From NCBI RefSeq assembly GCF_004104055.1, contig NZ_QOVJ01000002.1:1-64000 (forward strand): 64,000 nt of DNA. Direction: 5' to 3'. A model generated the notes under the pieces. It worked only from the letters and a program-made list of their open reading frames with translations, searched no databases and was not told where the DNA came from. The number at the start of each line of letters is the position of its first letter. Within the stretch, counting starts at the first letter, position 1. This stretch comes from Leeuwenhoekiella aestuarii. Lineage in GTDB: Bacteria > Bacteroidota > Bacteroidia > Flavobacteriales > Flavobacteriaceae. The position numbers and the translations under genes were made by a program. This document shows, one piece after another, positions 1 to 7,242 of the stretch.

Positions 1-226
1 CATCGTAGTAGATGATACCGCCCACTTTAGTGAAGGGTATGGTGCCGTTAATGCGTAAGTTTTGTAGGGTTCCCGGACTTATTTGAAGCCATTCCATCAC
101 CTCGGAGGATTTGAGATAGCTTTTGGGTTTGGCTTCGGCCTGGATTTGTAGCAGTTTTTTTAAATCTTCAAGCAATTCTAACTTGAACTCATAGAGGTCG
201 TCTGTGGTAATCAGTGTTGCTGGCAT
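1..226 (-). CDS. Excisionase-like helix-turn-helix protein (3' end outside window)
   Basis: The first 75 codons are present, from an ATG at 224-226; the C-terminus lies beyond base 1. After an acidic helical stretch (about residues 9-33) comes an HTH_17/MerR-like fold around residues 36-75, with the segment YLKSSEVMEWLQISPGTLQN followed by a basic turn and KVGGIIYYD. Small proteins of this type in Bacteroidota mobile elements sit beside RteC and mobilisation genes and act as excision or transfer regulators. That role is inferred from family and context. RteC lies upstream on the same strand, 374 bp away. A hairpin at 249-286 lies in the leader. Confidence is good for the HTH fold and moderate for the role. 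Confidence 0.75.
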   Translation of the reverse strand, partial: MPATLITTDDLYEFKLELLEDLKKLLQIQAEAKPKSYLKSSEVMEWLQISPGTLQNLRINGTIPFTKVGGIIYYD

Positions 227-600
227 AATACAGTGTTTTAAATAGAAAGGGGCTATCGAGGTTCATCCATTTTTGTTGATAGCCCCTATCTGGGTTTGAC
301 TTTCGTTCTACGAATTTGAGGGGTTTTAATTGGAATTATTCACAAGGGGTTTCGTAGTGGGAAAGAATTTAACAGGCTGCAAACAAGCTTTAATTTTGAT
401 CGGTTTTACGTGTTTTTGATACAGCAGGGGGATCTTTGCGATCAGTGATACACTGTAAATGGTAATAGCAGCGTGTTTTCGTAGTTACGAAGAGGTGGGA
501 TTTTTAGTGGCGCCCCAAAGGGTATAAACCCGAGTATTGCCTCGAAATTAAGAATTCGTGTCCAATGAGTCACAGCTTGCCCGAGCTCCTTTAATAGATG
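227..600. other. Intergenic region with repeated TTCGTAG motifs
   Basis: No gene is visible. Besides the hairpin at 249-286, there is an imperfect palindrome TTCGT-TCT-ACGAA at 302-314, a single TTCGTAG at 351-357, and a near-perfect palindrome TTCGTA-GT-TACGAA at 478-491. The recurrence suggests binding sites for a dimeric regulator (RteC or the HTH protein), but that is only inference. Confidence 0.35.
249..286 (-). promoter_or_regulatory. Leader hairpin upstream of the HTH gene
   Basis: GGGGCTATC (249-257) and GATAGCCCC (278-286) form a perfect 9-bp stem with a 20-nt loop. Read on the minus strand the stem is followed by a weak T-rich run, so it could be a terminator of transcription coming from rteC or a leader attenuator for the HTH gene, whose ATG lies about 20 nt further on. 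Confidence 0.4.
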
Positions 601-1431
601 CTATTCGTCGTCTTTATTCATTTTAGCTTCCAAAGCGACGATTAAGGCTTCCAGATATTTAGCCCGAGTAGTTTTTCGGGCTTTGATCTCTGAGTAGGTC
701 TTATAGTTGTTGTCTAATTTGATATTAAAGAAGTCTTCAAATGCGTGTGTGATCGTGCTGATCTCTGCCGTACCGTGATTTAAATCCCCCGCAGCAAATA
801 GTGCATAAATCAGCTCTACCAGTGCCGTTTTAGACCCCGACCATAATAATATAGGGTGTTTTTGTGGATGTAGAATGTCTACGCTTCCGGGCTTTAAAGC
901 TTCCAATGCTTCACGGATGTAATGGATCAACCGATACATTGCCTGAATCTTCGCCCAGAGCATATCGTGAGAACTAGAAAACTCCGGATACTGATAATAG
1001 TTAATAGTCGGAGTAAAGGGGAAATTTTTGCGGTGGTTGCGGGTAAACAGTTGGTGATCCATATACGAATGCCCTTGCTCCATATATTGTACAAAATCAT
1101 TGTTCCGGTAAAAGAACTTATTGATCTTACGCAGTTCCTTTTCAAAAAAGCGAATTTGGAAGCTTGCTCCAGCTTTAGGTTTTCGGGATTCACACGAACG
1201 CATCTCCGAGAAGTAAATGAGGTAACTCATCGGGCACGGTTTGATGTTTTTGAAAAAGTTGATCTCTTCGGGGACGGTTTCAAAGTCTTCCTGTTCTACG
1301 ATTTCTTTCAACTTAGAAAGCGAATCATTAGCGATCTCTATCCCGGCATTGGCTTTTTTAAGGGGATCCATCAGCACGAGGACCTGCGTATGGAGCAGCT
1401 GATGAAAGTGTTGTATTTCGGTGGTAAACAT
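601..1431 (-). CDS. rteC: RteC-family regulator of a conjugative element
   Basis: About 276 residues, close to the usual size of RteC, which regulates excision of CTnDOT-like conjugative transposons of Bacteroidota. The C-terminal third is the most characteristic part: ILLWSGSKTALVELIYAL, then a helical segment with FFNIKLDNNYKTYSEIKARK and a final charged helix ending at the stop. I take the ATG at 1429-1431 (MFTTEIQHF) as start. The frame stays open to a TTG at 1504-1506, but the extra 25 residues look unrelated to the family. Direct contact with DNA at TTCGTAG motifs downstream (302-491) is possible but unproven. The gene places this end of the window inside an integrative element. Confidence 0.85.
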   Translation of the reverse strand: MFTTEIQHFHQLLHTQVLVLMDPLKKANAGIEIANDSLSKLKEIVEQEDFETVPEEINFFKNIKPCPMSYLIYFSEMRSCESRKPKAGASFQIRFFEKELRKINKFFYRNNDFVQYMEQGHSYMDHQLFTRNHRKNFPFTPTINYYQYPEFSSSHDMLWAKIQAMYRLIHYIREALEALKPGSVDILHPQKHPILLWSGSKTALVELIYALFAAGDLNHGTAEISTITHAFEDFFNIKLDNNYKTYSEIKARKTTRAKYLEALIVALEAKMNKDDE

Positions 1432-1539
1432 CACGTTATTAACTAGGCGGGTTAATAAATAATGAGGGAGTAGAACTTTCAACTGGGGTAGTAGATTAGT
1501 TGGCAATCAATCACGTCTTACTTGAATGGCTCCTTGCAT

Positions 1540-3945
1540 TTAGTTGCTGGTTCTCATCATTTCTAAGTGTTCTAATAAAAAATTATCGTCGGTCTGCACA
1601 AAAGCTTTTTTGGGAATAACTGTAGCCCCTAGTTTTCGCTTTTCAAAATTCGCACTAATCCCAAAATCGATCTGTTTCATATTCAGCTTCCGGGCTCTTA
1701 AAATGGTTTGGTACAACAACTGTCTATAGGTTTGAAACTCTTCCAGATATTGGTAATCCATACCTATGAGACTGGGAACATACGTACCTGAATAATTTTT
1801 ATAGCAAAACATCACACCTAATAAACAGTCCTCAGCTTTGGACCTGAGGACTAGGAATTCCCATTTGGAATGCATACGCATCTCTTCAAATACCTCAAAG
1901 GGATAGGTGAAGGTGTTTAAATCGAAATTTCTAGATTTTACCTGTAAATACTGTTCGTAATAGCTTTCTAGTTGTTCGGGTTTTGGCCGTTTGACCACCC
2001 TACATCGTACATTTTTCAAGTAAGGTTCAATATCCTTTTTAAAATGTTTTTGAGAACGCTTGGAAAGGTATTGGCTATAATCTTTTCCCATTTTACGATC
2101 CAAGTCTTCTAAGACACAGGATTCTGGCATATCCATCGGAAAGTATCCTTGATCCTGAATGAGTTTAGACCATTTAAAGTTCACGTCAAAATCCCGAAGC
2201 ACCGTCATATCCACGTTCCATTGATGACCTAATAGCTCAATATACATCAGCAATTTAGTCAATGCTAATGCTGCTTGTGGATGCGCTTCATTCAGGTATA
2301 GGTGGTTTCCTTCGGTAAACAAACAACCTAGAGACAGTACCCGGGAGGTTTGTAGGTTGGGAGCAGTTATTCGTTTTTGCTCCAGTTTTTTAGAAACTGA
2401 AGCGGGGGACAACATATCGTTTTTCCAAAGGCTTTCGGTTAAAAAGGTCATCAGTACCGGACAGTTGGCATCATCCACAATTTGCACGTATCTGTAGCGC
2501 CATTGCCGCTGGGGATCTTTCATCAAATTAAAACTCTTTTCCAAAAAGCGCATGCCATTCTCATCCAACAAGTTGGTTGTTCCCAGGCATTCATTCCAAT
2601 AGGATGTATTGGTTTTGGAGATGGTATCGTATACATAAAATTGCAACTCCTGATTCGGTTTGCCAAAAGGTTTGGAATCTTTGAAATCCATGCGAAAAGC
2701 GTTGCCAATGCGGGAACGGGAATTGTGCGTAGCGATCAAGGCAGGATCATAGTGGCGGACTAATTGCTCAACGAGAAAATCGATATCATTAAGTGCATTG
2801 TGATTGGAGAGGGTAATACGAAGCCCGGTATTTTTGGCAGGGACTGCAGGAAATAAGCCCAGGTTTACATAAATACCTTCCTCCATCAGGCGTTTTACAA
2901 GATGGTAGCCCGTAGCTGGCAGGCCGGTGCCTATATAGAATACTGGCGAACTATTTCGCGCGATAAGCGGTAAATCGGTTTTAGCCAGCTTTTGGTTGAA
3001 ATAGTTTATACGGTATTTAAGCGCATCCTGTAGGGAATAGATCTCGTTAGATAAATGGATTTTTGCCGAAGCGATGGCTGCGCCTACCGCACTAGGCTCT
3101 AATTGTGCAGAGAAGGTAAGGGGACCGCCGAAGTTTTTAATTTGATTGTAAAACTTTTTATTAGAACAGACCAGAACCGAACCCGATGCTCCAAAGGTTT
3201 TACTCAAGGTGCCGAATACCAAAACATTTTCGGGCAGGGTATCTAACTGACTCATCACAAAACCCATCCCGTTCTTACCTTTCCAGCTCATACCGTGTAC
3301 ATCGTCAAAGTAGAGGTGTAGCTGTGGGTATTTCTTAGAAAGTTCGATCAATTCCTTAACCGGGGCATAATCTCCGAACATCGAGTACACCCCATCGGCC
3401 ATATACCAGATTTTAGAAACTTTAGAAGATAGTTTTTGAATCAGGCTTTCCAGCATTTCCAGATTGTTATGCCGCATCAGTTGTACCGGTATGCCTCGTA
3501 CTTTAAGCATTTGAGTGGCATTCTGTACACTCCAATGTACCTGATGATCCAGGATCACAGCATCTTCATCCCGCACCACAGTAGGGATTACCGCCAGATG
3601 GCCCAGAGTGCTGTTCTTGGTGATGATCACCGGGTTTTCAAAGAGCAGCTCCAGCTTTTCTTCGAGCTCTTCATAGAGCGGATGCGCAATGTAGGTCTTC
3701 GATAGTGGGAATTGCGTGCCATATTCCAATGTGGCGTTCATAGCTGCCAATTTAATACGTTTATCTAACTCCAGACCCAGGTATCCCGTATTTCCGAAAT
3801 GATAACTGATAATTCCATTTATGGTAAGCACTCTTCCCGTAAGCCAGTCATCTTCGGCACGCAAGTGTACAATTCCTTCAGCCTTGGCTTCGGTGATCAC
3901 TTTATCTACAGTATCTAAAAAATTGTTGTGTTTGATTTGAGCCAT
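1540..3945 (-). CDS. Bifunctional alpha-oxoamine synthase-like PLP enzyme / GNAT acyltransferase
   Basis: 801 residues. Residues about 1-420 are a fold-type I PLP enzyme of the 8-amino-7-oxononanoate synthase/2-amino-3-ketobutyrate ligase group: FDDVHG (about 213-218) supplies the cofactor-binding Asp and His, and the Schiff-base lysine is K249 in FGTLSKTFGASG. Residues about 430-800 form an acyltransferase of the GNAT/FemX-like type, with a conserved end around QIDFGISANFEKRKLGA. Family knowledge says the first domain condenses an acyl thioester with an amino acid; N-acylation by the second domain would give an aminolipid or N-acyl amino ketone. That pathway is inference. The gene diverges from the DUF7793/AraC pair, and boxes at 4006-4070 sit about 60-125 bp before its ATG, so control by the AraC protein is likely. 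Confidence 0.8.
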   Translation of the reverse strand: MAQIKHNNFLDTVDKVITEAKAEGIVHLRAEDDWLTGRVLTINGIISYHFGNTGYLGLELDKRIKLAAMNATLEYGTQFPLSKTYIAHPLYEELEEKLELLFENPVIITKNSTLGHLAVIPTVVRDEDAVILDHQVHWSVQNATQMLKVRGIPVQLMRHNNLEMLESLIQKLSSKVSKIWYMADGVYSMFGDYAPVKELIELSKKYPQLHLYFDDVHGMSWKGKNGMGFVMSQLDTLPENVLVFGTLSKTFGASGSVLVCSNKKFYNQIKNFGGPLTFSAQLEPSAVGAAIASAKIHLSNEIYSLQDALKYRINYFNQKLAKTDLPLIARNSSPVFYIGTGLPATGYHLVKRLMEEGIYVNLGLFPAVPAKNTGLRITLSNHNALNDIDFLVEQLVRHYDPALIATHNSRSRIGNAFRMDFKDSKPFGKPNQELQFYVYDTISKTNTSYWNECLGTTNLLDENGMRFLEKSFNLMKDPQRQWRYRYVQIVDDANCPVLMTFLTESLWKNDMLSPASVSKKLEQKRITAPNLQTSRVLSLGCLFTEGNHLYLNEAHPQAALALTKLLMYIELLGHQWNVDMTVLRDFDVNFKWSKLIQDQGYFPMDMPESCVLEDLDRKMGKDYSQYLSKRSQKHFKKDIEPYLKNVRCRVVKRPKPEQLESYYEQYLQVKSRNFDLNTFTYPFEVFEEMRMHSKWEFLVLRSKAEDCLLGVMFCYKNYSGTYVPSLIGMDYQYLEEFQTYRQLLYQTILRARKLNMKQIDFGISANFEKRKLGATVIPKKAFVQTDDNFLLEHLEMMRTSN

Positions 3946-4005
3946 TTTGTTATAATTTGAATTGTCCTACAAGCTAGCTATTAATGGAAAAGGGGGGTAT
4001 ATAAG

Positions 4006-4070
4006 GGGACGCATTTGGACTTTAAGGTCATGCATTTAGACTTTAGTGTCATGCTTTTTTGACTTTATCA
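4006..4070. promoter_or_regulatory. Tandem 21-bp operator boxes, divergent promoter region
   Basis: Three tandem units: GGGACGC-n5-GACTTT starting at 4006, GTCATGC-n5-GACTTT starting at 4027, and GTCATGC-n6-GACTTT starting at 4048. Spacing between unit starts is exactly 21 bp, two helical turns, as expected for AraC-family direct-repeat operators. The same boxes recur at 5497-5524. They lie between the divergent oxoamine synthase (ATG at 3945) and DUF7793-like (ATG at 4190) genes. Confidence 0.65.
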
Positions 4071-4189
4071 TCAATTAATTTCAAAATTTTTTTAATTAAT
4101 TTTAAAATTCAATATCCATAGCATTTGAATGTATTTGCATAAAATTGATGCTAAAAAAGGAATCAAATAGATTCTTTTTTAACAGGTAG

Positions 4190-4576
4190 ATGAGCGACAT
4201 GGCGATTGAGGATAGATATGCAACACTGGAGCTAAAAGACGGAATTTTGCATTTTGTCTATAAGCCTATTCGGTGTATTAATCTAACTATCGCTAAGAAC
4301 GTAGTCGAGACACGGCTACGCTTTCAGGAGGGTATATGTTATCCTGTAATGTGTGACCTCAGAGCAGTGGAAGGGGCAGATAAAGATGCCCGCGATTATC
4401 TAGCAATTAAAGGATCGCTACTCACTAAAGCACAGGCTTTTCTAATTAAGAGCAACTATACCCTGCACATCTTAAGTATGTATTTACAAACAACGGCTGT
4501 TAATCCCCCTACAGAAATTTTTAAAGAGGAAACTCCGGCAATTGCGTTTTTAAGCCGATTCCGGAAAGAAATTTAA
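4190..4576 (+). CDS. DUF7793-like (STAS-like) small protein
   Basis: 128 residues without signal peptide or membrane segment. The pattern is an N-terminal strand pair (YATLELKDGILHFVYKP), a helix, then YPVMCDLRAVEGADKDARDYLA and a helix-strand end, which recalls the STAS-like DUF7793 proteins often found in flavobacteria. The match is from memory of the family, not a search. ATG at 4190; a second ATG at 4199 is equally possible. It is followed after 12 bp by the AraC regulator on the same strand, so the two are almost surely co-transcribed. A role as an accessory or anti-regulator partner of the AraC protein is a guess from the pairing. Confidence 0.6.
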   Translation: MSDMAIEDRYATLELKDGILHFVYKPIRCINLTIAKNVVETRLRFQEGICYPVMCDLRAVEGADKDARDYLAIKGSLLTKAQAFLIKSNYTLHILSMYLQTTAVNPPTEIFKEETPAIAFLSRFRKEI

Positions 4577-4588
4577 ACCTGTAGGTGA

Positions 4589-5482
4589 ATGGAACGCAGT
4601 AAAAAGGAACGGTTTAATCAACTGTTCAATCAAATCAAGGAGATTGCGGTAGGCAATTTCGAATTTCGCTATAAGCCTTCAGCCCGGCTGGATGCTATAG
4701 ATACCTTTGGAGCACTTTTAAATATGCTAAGTGAAGAAATAGCCTATTTTAATTTTGACAGTAGTGGCGAGTTTATGGTTAAACCGGTGCCGGTAGTAGT
4801 CGTATTTAATGACCAGAGCAAACTGATCGACCATTCAGCCTGTTTTTTGAGGATTCTGGGTTATTCAGATCCGCAAACAGAAATTACACGTATGGACTCC
4901 TATTTGACCGATTATTCCATCCCGTTACTTACCGAAGAACTCCAAAATTTAACCAAGGACCCCGACCCTAAACCCTTTCCTTTGGATTTTAATACTTCGG
5001 ATAAGCGTATTTTTCGATCCAATTGCAGCCTTCTTCGTTTGATAAAACAAGATAAACCTGTTTATGTACTCCTCATCTATGAAGATTTTAAAAAAGACAA
5101 CCTGAAGCCAAATCCTGAGGTTACCAGTAAAATGTCTAAGTCCGTTAAAAAGCGAAGTGCCACAAATAGGGTTCTGGCAAAAAAATTGCGCATGTATTGC
5201 TTACGCAATTTAAATAAACCCCTACCTTCTCTTAGGGAGATCGGTTTGATACACGAAACCAATGCGACTAAAATCAAGACGGTGTTTAAGAAAACTTTTG
5301 GGGTAACTATTTATCAATATCACCTGCAAAAACGTTTAAGTTTGGCTTATGCCATGTTGGAGGAATCAGATTATTCGATAAAGTATATTGCCAACAAAAA
5401 TGGATTCAACAGCGCTAGTCATTTTACGCGAAGTTTTAAAAAACATTATGGCAAAGCCCCTTTATTCTTCCGAAAAGACTGA
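4589..5482 (+). CDS. AraC-family transcriptional regulator with PAS-like sensor domain
   Basis: 297 residues. The C-terminal approximately 100 residues hold two helix-turn-helix units of the AraC type: PSLREIGLIHETNATKIKTV (first HTH) and SIKYIANKNGFNSASHFTRS (second HTH), then FKKHYGKAP before the end. Residues about 70-165 look like a PAS fold (FNDQSKLIDHSACFLRILGY). No phosphoacceptor receiver is visible. It lies between the DUF7793-like gene (12-bp gap) and the MauE/DoxX gene. The GTCATGC boxes occur on both sides of the pair, upstream at 4006-4070 and downstream at 5497-5540, so it probably controls the divergent oxoamine synthase gene, its own operon and the MauE gene. Ligand unknown. 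Confidence 0.85.
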   Translation: MERSKKERFNQLFNQIKEIAVGNFEFRYKPSARLDAIDTFGALLNMLSEEIAYFNFDSSGEFMVKPVPVVVVFNDQSKLIDHSACFLRILGYSDPQTEITRMDSYLTDYSIPLLTEELQNLTKDPDPKPFPLDFNTSDKRIFRSNCSLLRLIKQDKPVYVLLIYEDFKKDNLKPNPEVTSKMSKSVKKRSATNRVLAKKLRMYCLRNLNKPLPSLREIGLIHETNATKIKTVFKKTFGVTIYQYHLQKRLSLAYAMLEESDYSIKYIANKNGFNSASHFTRSFKKHYGKAPLFFRKD

Positions 5483-5496
5483 GAAAAGACTTTAGT

Positions 5497-5540
5497 GTCA
5501 TGCTTTCCGACTGTTGCGTCATGCTGACTTTTAAAAAGTC
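5497..5540. promoter_or_regulatory. Second pair of GTCATGC operator boxes plus palindrome
   Basis: GTCATGC at 5497-5503 and again at 5518-5524, exactly 21 bp apart, with GACTTTAGT just before the first box as in the 4027-4054 copy. Immediately after lies the palindrome GACTTTT-A-AAAAGTC (5526-5540) flanked by two TGCTGAC. The site ends about 30 bp before the ATG of the MauE/DoxX gene. Confidence 0.6.
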
Positions 5541-5571
5541 TGCTGACCTTTAGGGTCTAAGAATCAAGGGT

Positions 5572-6342
5572 ATGACATTTCGTAAAAGCAATCCTATTAA
5601 ATGGCTTATAGATCTGGTGAATGGCTTCTTCACCCTGCTCTGGGTTTATGCCGCTACAGCTAAGCTGCTCGAGTTTGAAGCCTTTAGCGTGCAACTGGGG
5701 CAATCCCCTTTATTGAGTGCTTATGCCGGAGTCTTGGTTTGGTTGGTTCAGTTAAGTGAATACGTACTAAGCGGACTCTTGCTGTTTCCAAAAACTAAAA
5801 AAATGGGTTTATATGGCAGTCTGTGTTTGATGACGGCTTTTACGACCTATATCATCATCATTCTCAACTACGCCGATTTTGTGCCGTGCTCGTGTGGAGG
5901 GATTCTCGAATCTCTAGGCTGGACGGAGCATTTGATTTTTAATGGGATTTGTGTGCTGTTGGCTGCCTTTGCTTTTTTAATAGCGTCTCAAAATCCTAAA
6001 AGCGCTACGACTGGTTTGCACCATCGCGCAATACTAAAACTTTGTGCAGGCCTTTTGGGAAGTTCTGTATTGGTAATTGTCCTCTTTTTGACATCAGAAG
6101 AGCAGATACATCGTAATAATGCTTTTATAAGAAGATATCCACACCATCCACTTACTTTTAATAAGGCTTATAATCTCGAAGTAAACTCCTATTATTTTGC
6201 TGGTATTGCACACGAACGCCTGTATCTGGGTAACTATACCGCCCCCTTAAAATTGAAGTCATTCGATCTTAAACTGGAGCCGAAAGGAAACCTGAGCATC
6301 AACATACCTAATTTAACCAGTTACTCTTTTTTTGAAAACTGA
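5572..6342 (+). CDS. MauE/DoxX-family redox-associated membrane protein
   Basis: 256 residues. Four hydrophobic segments lie in residues about 10-140, with a fifth around 155-175. The signature C106-S-C108-GG follows the third segment (ADFVPCSCGGILESLGW), as in Bacteroidota MauE/DoxX proteins; the soluble tail (about 180-256) probably faces the periplasm. The family moves electrons or assists disulphide chemistry across the membrane; the precise substrate is not known here. It follows the AraC gene and its own box pair, and its last 11 bases overlap the start of the NERD gene, so both may share a transcript. ATG at 5572 chosen; it gives a normal N-in first helix. Confidence 0.75.
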   Translation: MTFRKSNPIKWLIDLVNGFFTLLWVYAATAKLLEFEAFSVQLGQSPLLSAYAGVLVWLVQLSEYVLSGLLLFPKTKKMGLYGSLCLMTAFTTYIIIILNYADFVPCSCGGILESLGWTEHLIFNGICVLLAAFAFLIASQNPKSATTGLHHRAILKLCAGLLGSSVLVIVLFLTSEEQIHRNNAFIRRYPHHPLTFNKAYNLEVNSYYFAGIAHERLYLGNYTAPLKLKSFDLKLEPKGNLSINIPNLTSYSFFEN

Positions 6343-7150
6343 TGACTTAGACACTAAGATATCTCAGTTAGCCAATAGGGTTGATGTGCTAAAACACACG
6401 GAGGGCACTAACTTATTAAAAAGGGTTTGCATAGCTATTGAATTTTATTTTAAAGAGAAAAGGCTGGCTTATTTAAACAATAACAGAACGGAATTAATAA
6501 GTCGATCAGTCAGGAAGATCACTGAGCGTATAGAAAATCATAATTTATTTATCCACCGGTACACTACGGAACTGGAGTATTTGATTCAGGAATACGCACA
6601 ATCTGAAATTACAAAATTAGAGCATATCTATAATTCTCTTGGAGAATTACAAAATCTGGTTGCAGGAGCAATAGGAGAGAACCTAGTCGTAAAAGAGTTG
6701 GAAAAGCTATCAGATGATTTTGTGGTATTTAATGATTTTAGGTTAAATTTTGATCCGCCCTTATATTTCAGAAAAACCAATTCCCGAATAACCTCTATTC
6801 AGATTGATCATCTGTTAATTTCTAAAGCCGGTCTATTTTGCATTGAAACCAAAAATTGGAGCGAATCATCAATTCACAATTTAAGTTTAAGATCACCTGT
6901 AGATCAGATAGAGCGTTCAGGTTTTGCGCTCTTTGTATATACCTCCAAAAATATCACATTAAAAAATCATCATTGGGGACAAAAAAAGATCCCTGTACGC
7001 AATATTGTGGTTATGATAAAACATAAACCCAGTGAGACATTTAAATTTGTAAGTGTGAAACTATTGAATGAATTGAACGATTACATAACTTATTTTGATC
7101 CTATTTTGGATCAAAAACAATTCGAGACCTTAGTCAAACATTTTGAATGA
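6332..7150 (+). CDS. NERD-domain protein, putative nuclease
   Basis: 272 residues. Residues about 1-105 are helical and charged (possible coiled coil). From about 108 a NERD domain begins (GAIGENLVVKELEKL), continuing through QIDHLLISKAGLFCIETKNW: D159 and E172-x-K174 form the D...ExK core of the PD-(D/E)xK nuclease superfamily. The C-terminal end (VRNIVVMIKHKP) is also typical. NERD proteins are often linked to DNA processing or defence. The start overlaps the MauE gene by 11 bp, and an HNH nuclease gene follows after 92 bp. Both nuclease-like genes on an integrative element suggest a defence role, but no partner such as a helicase or methylase is present. Confidence 0.75.
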   Translation: MKTDDLDTKISQLANRVDVLKHTEGTNLLKRVCIAIEFYFKEKRLAYLNNNRTELISRSVRKITERIENHNLFIHRYTTELEYLIQEYAQSEITKLEHIYNSLGELQNLVAGAIGENLVVKELEKLSDDFVVFNDFRLNFDPPLYFRKTNSRITSIQIDHLLISKAGLFCIETKNWSESSIHNLSLRSPVDQIERSGFALFVYTSKNITLKNHHWGQKKIPVRNIVVMIKHKPSETFKFVSVKLLNELNDYITYFDPILDQKQFETLVKHFE

Positions 7151-7182
7151 TTCTTATCTCATTTACAAACGTAAAATAAGAA
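7151..7182 (+). terminator. Hairpin after the NERD gene
   Basis: TTCTTAT (7151-7157) pairs with ATAAGAA (7176-7182), and inside it TTTAC pairs with GTAAA around an AAAC loop, with one unpaired side of four bases. It begins directly at the NERD stop codon. No strong T-run follows, so it may be a weak terminator or a processing element. Confidence 0.35.
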
Positions 7183-7242
7183 GTTTCTGTACGTGCCAAT
7201 TGTTCTTAGTACATTTAAAAGCGAACGCATCCATATCTTATA

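Noticed and set aside
922-1446. 174-codon frame on the plus strand opposite rteC
   Set aside because: The minus strand encodes a recognisable RteC; the plus frame gives no known fold and is an antisense shadow.
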